Below are positions 44,186-54,981 of a stretch of 64,000 nucleotides of DNA, piece by piece. Origin of the DNA: Heterodera schachtii (taxonomy: Eukaryota; Nematoda; Chromadorea; Rhabditida; Heteroderidae). Made by a program: the position numbers and the translations under genes. The stretch's first letter is position 1; every line of letters starts with the position of its first letter. The notes beneath the pieces were generated by a model, which ran no database searches, was not told the origin of the DNA, and saw nothing but the letters and a program-made list of their open reading frames with translations. The DNA lies in assembly GCA_023374025.1 (NCBI GenBank), contig SIJG01000018.1, positions 1,908,175 to 1,972,174 of the forward strand. The letters are read 5' to 3'.

Positions 44186-45046
44186 ATTTTGCCAAAGTGA
44201 TGGGAGCCGATCGATAGGATTTGCTCCTCCAAAATGCTCGTCCAATGGATTTGCCAAAATTGAAGGGCTTTTTCGATTTACCCTGCCAACTCAATAGAGC
44301 CCCTCATTTTGGCAAAGTGATGGGAGCCGATCGGTAGGATTGGCTCCTCCAAAATGCTCGTCCAATGGATTTGCCAAAATTGAAGGGCTTTTTCGATTTA
44401 CCCTGCCAACTCAATAGAGGCCTCTCATTTTGGCAAAGTGATGGGAGCCGATCGGTAGGATTGGCTCCTCCAAAATGCTCGTCCAATGGATTTGCCAAAA
44501 TTGAAGGGCTTTTTCGATTTACCCTTCCAACTCAATAGAGGCCTCTCATTTTAGCAAAGTGATGGGAGCCGATCGGTAGGATTTGCTCCTCCAAAATGCT
44601 CCTCCAATGGATTTGCCAAAATTGAAGGGCTTTTTCGATTTACCCTGCCAACTCAATAGAGGCCTCTCATTTTGGCAAAGTGATGGGAGCCGATCGATAG
44701 GATTGGCTCCTCCAAAATGCTCGTCCAATGGATTTGCCAAAATTGAAGGGCTTTTTCGATTTACCCTTCCAACTCAATAGAGGCCTCTCATTTTGGCAAA
44801 GTGATGGGAGCCGATCGATAGGATTGGCTCCTCCAAAATGCTCGTCCAATGGATTTGCCAAAATTGTAGGGCTTTTCGATTTACCCTTCCAACTCAATAG
44901 AGGCCTCTCATTTTGGCAAAGTGATGGGAGCCGATCGATAGGATTGGCTCCTCCAAAATGCTCGTCCAATGGATTTGCCAAAATTGTAGGGCTTTTCGAT
45001 TTACCCTTCCAACTCAATAGAGCCCCTCATTTTGGCAAAGTGATGG
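44186..45046 (+). repeat. 121-bp tandem array, about seven copies
   Basis: The unit begins GGCAAAGTGATGGGAGCCGA and includes AAATGCTCGTCCAATGGATT and GGGCTTTTTCGATTTACCC. Copies are nearly identical with a few substitutions and 1-bp indels. Both strands stay open in several copies, producing repetitive frames that I regard as non-coding. Confidence 0.9.
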
Positions 45047-45831
45047 AATGGGCAAACTTAAAAAAATCAATTCACATTACTTTTGCCATTTCTTTCTTTC
45101 CATTTAATGAATAAGAGAAGGTGCATTTTGCTTAACAATGTGAAAATTTTTTGAATTTGTGCTTTTTTTTGAAAATGTACAAAAAAAAGTGTAAAAAATT
45201 ATATTCACTTTTGCAATTGCATTTTAATTACTTACTTTTTAATCATTTCCGTGGTAATATTCATACGATTTTCGGCAAGACTATTTTGTAAACAGAAGAT
45301 GATCATTTAACACAGCAAAAAGTGAGAGGGGCATATTTAAGCAATTTCTTCTTTTCTATTTTTATCACTTTCAAAGGAGAATTATTGAATTTTTGCCATG
45401 TAAATCCATGAAAAAACTCAAATTTCTAAGTTTTTAGGGATCAATTTTTGAAATTTCTCCCAAGGTTCAATTCTTTGGGCTATATTTTTTCGTTTTATTC
45501 ATTTTTGTTAAGAATTTCTAAAAAAAATCCAAAATAATGACAAGTCCAAAATAATGATTCCTAGTTACGAACAGTGAAAATGATAATTTCCGGTGGCTAA
45601 AAACCAATTTTTGTGCATTTCTCAGCGAAACAAAGCCGCTAAAAGATAGTTTAGGGGGGTCGACCCCCTTGACAATTTTTGGTGAAATCTTTTATTTAAA
45701 ATATTTTTTGACTGGTGAGCGGCGCAAATGTCAATTTTTGATTGGCGGCACGTGTCCAGGCGCAAATGTCGCGGCGCAAATTTTACGGCGTAAGTGTCGA
45801 TTTTGCTGAGTGGCGCAAAAGTCTCACACTT

Positions 45832-46070
45832 TTTTGACTTTGTATAAAAGTTTCATCCATGGCATTTCTCAGAAATTTCATCCCCGGCAAGAAATCCATG
45901 CCTGGCTTTTGGCTATCAATTAATAATTTGCAAATTTAACTATTTTTCACAAATTTCCTCTGTTATTTATGGTCGATTAACTTACTTACTTATTGCCACG
46001 TTTTATAAAACAAATGAATTTCCGGTCAAATAAATATTTGCAAAAAAAATTAAATATTTTATTCTATTCA
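45832..46070 (+). promoter_or_regulatory. Promoter region of the intact HTH gene
   Basis: Contains TATAAAA (45843-45849), TGGCAT (45860-45865, reverse complement of the ATGCCA dorsal-gland motif described in Globodera) and a conserved GTCGATTAACTTACTTAC block. It is duplicated at 43922-44176, which supports its being a discrete unit. The upstream stretch 45715-45825 is a GGCGCAAATGTC word island. Confidence 0.45.
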
Positions 46071-46112
46071 TTTCATAAATAAAAACATTACTAAAATTTT
46101 AAAGCAAAATAA

Positions 46113-48364
46113 ATGAAACATTTCAATTCTTTTCTCATAAGTTTTCTCTGTTATTTTTATTCTCTATCATTAATGGCTATTGAGGACACTGAAAATGGTG
46201 CCATTTTTGATGAACTTTGGGGAAATTTAAAAACAAATCAACAAAAATCGGGCGGATTTGAACAAATAAAAACCAAAGAGGAACAAGAAAGAGATGGTGA
46301 TCAGCAGAAGAAAAGGGTGAAGAATGAACAGATCGGAAATGACCAATCGGAAAATGAAAATTATGAGGGAAAATTTGGAAAAATATTTATAAAAATTGAG
46401 GGAGAAAAAAGCGAAGAAATGAAAAAAGAAATTTGTGAAAATCCAATTAAAAGTGAAGAGCAGCAAAATGAAGAAGAATTGGAGCAAAGTGATGAACAAA
46501 CAATTGGAAATTCAATTCATTTAATAAACAAAGGTTCGTTTTGGCTTCCAAATTTAATTTGATAAGCAAATTATTTCAACTTTTTAAAACAATTTCTTTT
46601 TTTTTCTGTGAAAAAATATTAAATTTTGTAAATCTTTTGGTTTGGTCACATAAACTAAAAAAATTTAATATAGTGCGGTTCGAGAGCCTCGGTCTCGAGT
46701 CTCAGAAAATTTTTGGTCCCGAGCAGCACTAATTTTAGCCCTATATTATTTCTAAAAATTTATTTTTCATCCTTAGTAATTTATTAAAAAATTAATATTT
46801 TCGTTTAGACAACGGACTGAAAAGGGTGAACAAAAATTTTAAGAAAAATGAAAAAATTAACTTAATTAAAAAATTTGAAGAAATGAAAAAAGAACATTTA
46901 AGCAAAAATGGCAATTTAAATAAAAAGATAAAACAAATTGAAAAAGAAATTGCCAAAAAACTCGACGTAAGTCGGACGTCAATTTACACTTGGAAGAGAC
47001 AATTTGAAGAGGAAAACAAAAATGAATGGACCAAAATGAAGAAGTTGATCAAAGTATTTGAAGAAGTGAAGCACAGATTCATTTTGGAAATGGGAAAAAT
47101 GACGAGAAAAGTCATGAAAATAGTTGAGGAAAAAATTGCCAATAAAATTGGAACGGATCGCCAACAAATTTTCAAATGGAAAAGGAAATTTAAAATGGAA
47201 AATGAGGCAAGAAAAAATGATGACAAAAATGCCATAATTGCAGAATTTGAAGCAATGAAAAAGGAATATTTGAGAAAAAATGGCAATTTTAAAAAAAAGG
47301 CAAAAGAAATTGAAGAAGAAATTGTCAAAAAGTTGGGCACAAGTCGGACAACGATTCGCAGATGGAAGGCACAAATGGCAAGTCAAAAGAAAAATCATAA
47401 CAAAGAAATGCAAGGGGAAATTATTGGGAAATATTTGAAAATTAAAGCGGAAAATGACTCATTAAATGACAGCGAAATTGCAGAACAATTGGGCGTGAAA
47501 AGAAAGAATTTTTATGGTTGGAAGGCTAATTTTGGCTTAACAAGTAAGTGTAGGAAGAAGAAGCAAATTGTGAGGATAAAGCACGGAAAGAGAGTTTAAA
47601 AGTCGGGTTCAAAATTAAATGGACATAAATGGGGGAAGTTTGAAGGGCTCCCGGACATTTGACAATGGACATTTGGTCCAATTTTCCACTATCGAAAGGT
47701 CAGCTGTCCAGCTAAAAATGAAATAAAAAATAAATCAATTCATAGGTGGATTGATTGTATAGAGTAAAATGTGGCACATGAATATTCCTACTCACATTAG
47801 AACTCATTGCTTTTAGTAAACTCCTGAATTCTTTTGCCTTATTAATTTGCACCGCTACCACTGGAATTATTCCAGTTTTATACTAATCCGTTGGAAAAAA
47901 AAAATTATTTTATGTTTTTGCGGTGTGGCGATTTACTCGAAAAAGCAAATGCTTTCTCCTGGGCCTTTCTGAGAAAAAGAAACTTTTTCCCAGCATTTTT
48001 CGACGGAAAATTAATTTAAATATTTGATGCTTATCATTAGGGACGGTAATTTGATGACGAAAAATCTCAAAAAGGTTATGTAAATAGTGAAAAATGGCCA
48101 AATATATTTTACTATTCTCCTTTAGCAAAAACTCATTACACGAAAGAAAAAAAGATGGAAATTATTAGAGAATTTAACAAGGAAAAAAAGAAGCACCCAA
48201 ATTTGACAAATGCCCAATTATCAAAACGATTAAAAGTAAATCACAATTACTTGTACAAATGGAAGCAGCAATTTAAAAAGGGTAAACTTTCAATGAAAAT
48301 TTCAGAATACCTAATAAATTAATGGCATTTTTCAATAGGAAAGAACATAAATTTAGACATTTAA
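46113..48364 (+). CDS. Secreted five-repeat helix-turn-helix protein (intact)
   Basis: Four exons: 46113-46533, 46809-47543, 48126-48281 and 48339-48364, all joined by phase-1 introns, giving 445 residues. Residues 1-22 form a signal peptide (FLISFLCYFYSLSLMAI). Residues 24-140 are an acidic Glu/Gln/Lys linker with psi-K-x-E motifs (VKNE, IKIE, IKSE). Five HTH repeats of ~45-55 residues follow (about 157-208, 214-265, 276-325, 335-380, 389-437), each with a charged helix, an I-A-x-x-L-G-(V/T)-x-R turn and a final W-K-x-x-(F/M), for example AKKLDVSRTSIYTWKRQF and AEQLGVKRKNFYGWKANF. This fold is DNA-binding in transposases and homeodomain-like proteins. A signal peptide with a DNA-binding array suggests a secreted, possibly host-nucleus-directed protein; this is inference. 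A shorter form would result if the intron at 47544 is retained (stop at 47597-47599). No named family recognised. Confidence 0.75.
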
Positions 48365-48374
48365 GAGTCAAAGC

Positions 48375-48470
48375 ATGCTTTATCGCTTATCGATTCTCCT
48401 TTTGACGACAATTATTGAGCTTGGAATCGCACAACTTAAAATAGAAATTAAAGAAAAAGAAGCATTTTAA
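48375..48470 (+). CDS. Mini-ORF with signal-peptide-like start
   Basis: 31 residues starting 10 nt after the stop of the HTH gene: a hydrophobic leader (LSILLLTTIIELGIA) followed by LKIEIKEKEAF, which contains a psi-K-x-E motif like the linker of the HTH family. It may be a decayed first exon of another member, a peptide gene or chance. Confidence 0.3.
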   Translation: MLYRLSILLLTTIIELGIAQLKIEIKEKEAF

Positions 48471-49052
48471 ATTCGAAAGAGTGATTTTTTAGACATTCAT
48501 TCTTTTTGCATAAAATCTTTTTCAAACAAAAAGGTTTTCAATTCCAAAAATATATATTTAGAATTATAATTTCACTTTAAAAAATAGGAATATAAGTTAG
48601 CAAATCAAAGATTTAATTCAAAATTGAATATGAATTTTTTTTTTATGTAATTTGAACGAAATATGAAAAAGTTTCAAACAAATCAGTTATAAAATTCAGA
48701 AAACTTCGGACACATTTATAATTCAAAAAATTTTGCAATAATCAAAGTATATGAAAAATTTGGTATGAACCTAAAATTTTCAAATTTTTCTTCACTAGAA
48801 CATATAATATGAAATAATTTAACATTTTTGACAAAATATGTTTAAAAAAAATTGTCGCTAATATTTTTGCACAAAAGAAAATGATTTGTTTTGTTTGGTT
48901 TCTTTTCTATTGTCATTTTATGTGATCTTCAATTTTTTATCGCACTTAAAATACAGCCAAAATGAGTTTTGTGATTTATTAATTAACTTTTGGAATTGCT
49001 TTTTTTACAATATTTACAAAGATAAAATGATAAAAAAAAAACAAAACAAAAA
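48471..49052. other. AT-rich spacer between HTH and transporter genes
   Basis: Convergent 3' flanks of the plus-strand HTH gene and the minus-strand transporter. No gene seen. Confidence 0.45.
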
Positions 49053-51697
49053 TTAAATTTCTTCAAATTTCTCCTCCGACGCTTTTTTTGCGCTCCCATT
49101 TTTGTTGTCCTTCTCTTCCCCCTCCGACATTATCAGTTTTTTGCCCCATTTGCTGATCATTTGAAAAAAGCCATAGCCAAAAGCGATGATCAAAATGCTC
49201 GCAATTACCTGAACATTCATTAATTATTTGAAAGGAATTGGCTTTAGTGGTATCATTCAATAGATTTTTAGAAGCTAAATTAATATTCAGAAAATAACTA
49301 AATTTTGTCCAATGTTAAAAATTTAGAAAAAGAAAAGTTCTTAAAATTTGTAGTTTTCGAGCTGTAATTTTCCTAAACTCCCCGAGCCTTCGTAAAATGC
49401 CACTTTTATAATTTCTTTCCCATCGATTTCATTTTTGATTATTTACAAGAAACTGACCAAAAGTGTGACACCATTTAAATTGTTTCTTTTATTTTATAAA
49501 TAAATTTTCTGACCAATTCTAACGACGGTTTTGTAAAAAGAAAGCCAATGTATGCAATAATCTCCATGATGTAGACCAACGCAGCGAGTGTCTAAATTAA
49601 AGAGACATTTAAAATTTAGATTTATACTTAATTGTTTAATAAAAAATAATAGGCTAAATAATTATTTATTATTGTTTTTTTACTTGTCTGTGGAAATGTG
49701 AACCCAAAAAGCTTCCAATTGGAGCACAAATACTCGTCACGGGAACAGAAACCTAAAAAGATACAAAAATTTCTTCAATTATTTAAGTTACAAATAGACT
49801 AGAGCCAGGAAACTTGAAATCAGGACCAGAATATTGGGAAATCCTAACAGGACCTTGTCATGTTCCTTCTCCTGGTCCTAACATACACTACTATCTCTAT
49901 TAAAACGATTCAATTACATTTTGTATAATTTTCAATTAAACTCCAACTGAATTCAAAACATACTTTTATGTAATTGTATGCCAACTCATTAATCGCTTCT
50001 TCCATTATCACTGCCCGCCAGTAAAAGCAGAATTGTGAATTCAAAGCTACAAATTTTTATTTTTTAAAAGCCAATTAAATTAAATTTTACCCATTAACAC
50101 TACAGTTGTTGGTGTTGCAATTTTCTCACTAACACTGAACAATAATGTCAAAACTGAGAAAATGCAGATGTCGACACCTTAAAATAATGGTTTAATTAAT
50201 GTAATTTCTGCCCAACTTTTAAATTAAAAAAAAACATTTTTTCGGTGAACTTTTGGAATTAAATCTGTTTTTAAAATAATTAGTTTAAATAAAATTACCG
50301 CTGCCAGCGAATGAAGTAAAAATTCCTTAAGTGAAAGGTTTTTTGAGTAGTATCATTTCATAAAACCTCCAATAAATCCCGTTAAAATAAGCACCATCGA
50401 TTTCCAAATATTAAAGTGCTGAATGGTCGTGAACGTTTTCCGCTTTTTCTCACAGTTTAAAATCCACAAAGAAAGTGCAAAAGAACTCCAAATTGAAACA
50501 AAAAGCATTTTTTCGGACTGAGGCGAAAACAAAGGCTCCAACTGAATAATTTATTGGTAATTAAATATTTTCAGTTATGACATATTAATTAAAAAAGTAA
50601 ATTTTACCAAAGTAAAGCCAATTAGTGCACCTGGGATTGCACCGGCAGTGCCAAAAATTATTGCTCGCCTGGAAACAAATTGATTTAATGATATAAAATT
50701 TATATAATTTCTTAATTATAAAAAATTGATAATTCAATTAATACATTAAGTTAATTTACGAACCATTCAATTTGAATACGCATAAATAAAATTACAAAAA
50801 ATGCCATCGACATCCCAATCTGTTAAGCATTGTTTTAAAGAGTGTAACAAAAAATAACATTAATTAATTAACTGTTTGAATCATAATGGAAAAATCCCGT
50901 GCTGTGTGAGGCTTTGTCTGCAGAATGAAAGTCATAACCTTGGAAATTAATCAATTAATTTCCATAAATAAATTATTATTTTTATTTTTTTTCAAAAATA
51001 CCGGAAATGCAACAGCTCCACCGCCTTCACTCGTCATTCCTATATTTTAAATTAAAACAAAGTTTAAACAAAAGTAAAAAACACATTAACCAGCTATGAT
51101 GGACCCAGCAATCATTGTCACCGGCATTTGCCAATCTATAAAAAATATTATACATTTTTTAAAATTTAATTTTCTTTTAAAACATATTTTTGGTAAAAAC
51201 GGGTCGCAATTAAACAAAAAATGAATTAATTCAAATATTACGTGTTGAATACAGTTGAAAAAAATTGTATTTCGTCGCAGCAGTCCACCAAACAAACTCA
51301 AAAAAAAGCATAATTAATTTGGAAAATGAAAAAAATAATTATTTTTTATATTTTTTTACCTGAGCAACAAAAAATGGGATAAGCACAGCCACCAAATTTC
51401 GGTGCTTACTCATCAATTTTTGTTCAAACGTTGCATCGGTAGCGAGCACGAAATTTTTCTCCGTTTCGCCAAGTCCATGGAGTTTTTGGCCTTTATTAAA
51501 AATGGAATAATTTTTTTGTTAAATTAAAATTTATTTTGCTTTTTTTCACCTTCCCAAAAATATTTTCTGAACCATTGGGCGGGCGTTCGTTGACCAACAA
51601 AATGTGGACTTTCATTTATTTGCCCATTTTCGACAAGCAAAGTTTTTTTGTCCGCCGTTTTTAATGCTGCCGACCCATTAACATGTTGAGGAGGCAT
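49053..51697 (-). CDS. TauE/SafE-family (sulfite exporter-like) membrane transporter
   Basis: Fifteen exons with agreeing phases: 51697-51550, 51490-51360, 51296-51242, 51135-51091, 51039-51002, 50938-50873, 50819-50764, 50668-50608, 50541-50367, 50325-50299 (27-nt microexon), 50177-50091, 50046-49964, 49752-49684, 49591-49514 and 49208-49053, giving 424 residues. An N-terminal cytosolic region (~95 residues) is followed by multiple membrane segments. Family signatures are strong: WQMPVTMIAGSIIAGMTSEG with GGGAVAFPVMTF, GTAGAIPGALIGF, SPQSEKMLFVSIW, the half-repeat FIGGIFTSFAGSGVDICIFS and APIGSFLGSHFHRQ. The family moves sulfite or organosulfonates in bacteria; the animal substrate is unproven. 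A TTTAG acceptor lies 12 nt before the chosen start, consistent with trans-splicing. Donor GTTCGT occurs at exon 7. Confidence 0.93.
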
Positions 51698-52514
51698 TAA
51701 AGAGAATTGCTAAATAAACAAATAAAAAATGATTTAAAAATAATTTATATTAATTAATTTAATCGAAAATTTAAGAAAAATTCTTTTAAAAAATTAAATG
51801 AATATTATTTAATAGGCTGATTAAGAAAGTGTAATTAATCCAATTTATCAATTTAATAAACTGTTGAAAGTTTCATTAATTATTTTATTGTCAAGGGAAA
51901 ATATTTTTCTTTATTTGAAAAAAATAAAATGAGTACTTACGACTCATTTTTAAATGTATTTAAAGGTAATTTAAAAACAAAAATCGCTACACTAATTGCC
52001 CTAAATTTGAATGATTGCGCAAAATATGCGGGGCTAATGACAGACAAAATTCAATTGTGAAGTCGCGCCATAAACAATTAATTTCGGTGGCAGTGTCCCA
52101 AAATTCATTAAAGTGAAACTAATAAAATTGTTATCGCCAATGACGTGTTACTCTCTGAACTTTGTTTTTGTCTGATAAAAGTTTTACAACTTTCGCTGTT
52201 TCAATTTATTATCAATTATCACTCATTTAAAATGATTTAAAAATTTAAATATAAATTAAATTAACAAATAAAAAAATATTTAAGTCTTACACATTACAAT
52301 TACTAAGTGATTGTCACTAATTAATCAGTTTCAATTTTTATACTATAATGATGACAAATGGGTGGAACCTTTAATTGAACGGTCTTTTGCTATTGATTTG
52401 CAAAAATCACTTTTAAAACTAAAAATAGGAGAAGATTATAAAAATGGAAAGCAATTGATAAAACATTTCTTAATTAACTTTACAATATTTATTTAAGTAT
52501 ATTTGAATTGGAAT

Positions 52515-52696
52515 TTGTAAACAAACAATGTTTTTTTCATTATATAACTTTCCAATAATAAATGGTGTCCTCTTTTATTTTTGATCTGTGGAAATGGCAA
52601 AAAAATATCGCGCCTTAAATGTTATTAAGTTAATATTGGGAAGAATGAATCTGACGGCCATTGTTGATGAAACGGAGCAGCACATAAGAATAAATT
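52515..52696 (+). repeat. Direct repeat, left copy
   Basis: Shares AATAATAAATG, GTGTCCTCTTTTATTTTTGA, GGGAA-ATGAATCTGACGG and CGGAGCAGCACATAAGAATA with 52974-53166. Diverged by small indels. Confidence 0.8.
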
Positions 52697-52973
52697 TTAT
52701 TTATTAAATAAAAAAGAAAATTAATTATTAAATATTATAAAAAACCACTTGGAAAAGACATAAATTAGAAGCAATGATATTTAAAAAAAAAGTTTATTTG
52801 TGTAGCAAAATTTTTGAATTGAATTCTCTCCTAATGGTTTTATCATTTTTAGACATTTTCATAATCAAAAATAGCTTGATAAGAAATGTTTTGGATATTT
52901 ATTTATGTCCAAAGCTTTAACAGTTCAAATTTTCTTTAATGTTTTTCGAAAGTTTCTCTAATTTAAATAGGAA

Positions 52974-53166
52974 ATTATAAACAGACAATGTCTTTTCATT
53001 ATTCAACTTTTCAATAATAAATGTGTCCTCTTTTATTTTTGATGTGTGGAAATGCCAAAAAAAAATGTCGCGCGTTAAATGTTATTAATAATTAATAATA
53101 ATGGGGAAAATGAATCTGACGGCGGACGGTTGTTGATGACACGGAGCAGCACATAAGAATAAATTA
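52974..53166 (+). repeat. Direct repeat, right copy
   Basis: Second copy of the 52515-52696 sequence, about 280 bp downstream of it, in the same orientation. Confidence 0.8.
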
Positions 53167-54981
53167 TTATATGTTATAAAATGGAATATTTAATGCTTGC
53201 AAATTCATTAGAGTTATCACCAAAATTAAGGAATTTTAGAAACTTTAAATCTCATTAAATGATTTTTTTATTATAATAATTTTTCACTTGAAAAAAAGAA
53301 TTAAATTAAACTTAAAATTTTTTATTTTTTCATTTGGAGAAAATCCAGGAAAATTCTGTCTAGTTTCGTCTCGTGCCTTGTTTTCTCGTGTTTTTAGGTG
53401 TCTTGTATTTTATTTTCCTTTTCGGAACATACCTGATACAAAAACTGACCAAATTTAGAAAAATTTAAACGGAACAATACCAAAACATTACCCAAAACTC
53501 TGGAAACACTTAAACATTAAAACGGTACCAAAATAAACGAATTTCTGAAAATTATTTTGGAATTTTTTGTCCATAAAATCCGGGTCCTAGTAATAATTAA
53601 AAAGACAAAAGCGCATGGACATTAGGCAAGGCATTCTGAGGGACAATGAAATGATTTGGATTTTGAGCATTTGTTTCGTTTTTTAATTATGGGATTTATT
53701 TGATTTTTTACTCTTTATTTACTAGCAAATCGCTGAAATCACTGGCATTTTTTGCAAAGAATTTTTCTTTTCAAATGAGTCCATTATTTTCTTCCATGAC
53801 AGCTGCTCACTTTGTTTGGTAAATTTTGCACCAAATCCTCCATTCTTTCAATCCAAAATTCTTCTCTTTTTAATTGCTTCAAATTTTCAAAAACGCAAAA
53901 AATGCAACGCGGTGAAATTAGCAAAATTACCAGCAGAAACAAAAAAATATTGGGAAAAATTCATTCCGGCGAATAAAAGAACCATTTGAAAAATAATTAC
54001 CTAATCATTTTCAATGCATATAATAAAATTTTTACTCGTCCTTGGATCAAAAATTAATTTTTAAAATACTAAAAATTGATTCTAAGCCTATTTTGGTCCT
54101 TTTTATGGCTGTGATTATTTCACTTTTTACGAAGAATTTTTATCAAAAAAATAACCATTTAAAAATTTTTATTTACATATTTTAGTACATATTTACATAT
54201 TTGGGGGGGTTTTGTACAAATTTCATACATATTTTAGCCTTTTTTTATACATATTTTATTTACATATTTCGCGATTTTTCTTACATAAAAATCCCAGCCC
54301 TAATAATTCAGCTTAAAAATCCATTAATGTGTATGTATGTACGCATTTTAATTTATTTTATAAATTCCACCCAATTTCAAAAATTCTTTGGCAGCGGCAG
54401 CGCCTCTAGGCACCGACAGATTCAACCTTAAATTGATTTAAAATGTGTCCAAGCCTTTTTTCAACAAAAGGGATCCCCCCGTTTACATAAATACTAATAA
54501 ATCTGCAAATTTTCACTCCTGAAAAATTTTGGTCGGATTTTTGCATCTGTCCGCTGACAAATGAAATTTTAAATTGTTTAAATTAAATTACCTCTGTCAA
54601 AAATTTACTTCCGAAAGAATTTTGTTTTCGGTTTTTGTTGTTTTTAAGAAATACCTAACTGGTCCTTTCGGTTTACTTCAGTTGGACTCACTTTTGGGCC
54701 CCAGCATGTTTTTGGCTATAACTTTTTTTTTGTCATCCAGATCCAACAATCTTGGTATCATTCGAAAGCTTACATGTTTAGAAGCTGTTTCTAAGACATT
54801 GCTTCGCGATTTGACAATGTTAAAAAAGTTATAACATGAAAATTGCAAAATTAAAATTTGATAACTTTTTGAAAAGCCAAAAAATTTTTGTAAGGCAAAT
54901 AGAGCTTGTTAAGAGCTTTCTTATTTACTTATACAAATGCAACCATATTCTCTTTTTCTAATACTATTTTAGCCTCATTTA

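Larger units (their letters stand above)
51698..54981. other. Gene-free stretch
   Basis: Divergent upstream region between the transporter (minus) and the mannitol dehydrogenase (plus). It contains a ~185-bp direct repeat pair (52515-52696, 52974-53166), a weak GC-palindrome copy near 54394 and a foldback-family fragment near 54700-54850 (AATCTTGGTATCATTCGAAA). No supported gene. Confidence 0.45.

Noticed and set aside
44100..45114. Repetitive open frames on both strands over the tandem array
   Set aside because: They arise from the 121-bp repeat and are equally open on both strands; no signal peptide, domain or splice context supports coding.
46676..46735. Box B-like GGTTCGAGAGCC in intron 1 of the intact HTH gene as a tRNA gene
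   Set aside because: No box A at proper spacing and no cloverleaf; it is a short self-complementary island.
52311..52496. 61-codon frame upstream of the transporter
   Set aside because: It depends on a non-ATG start, has no recognisable motif, and lies in AT-rich DNA where such frames occur by chance.
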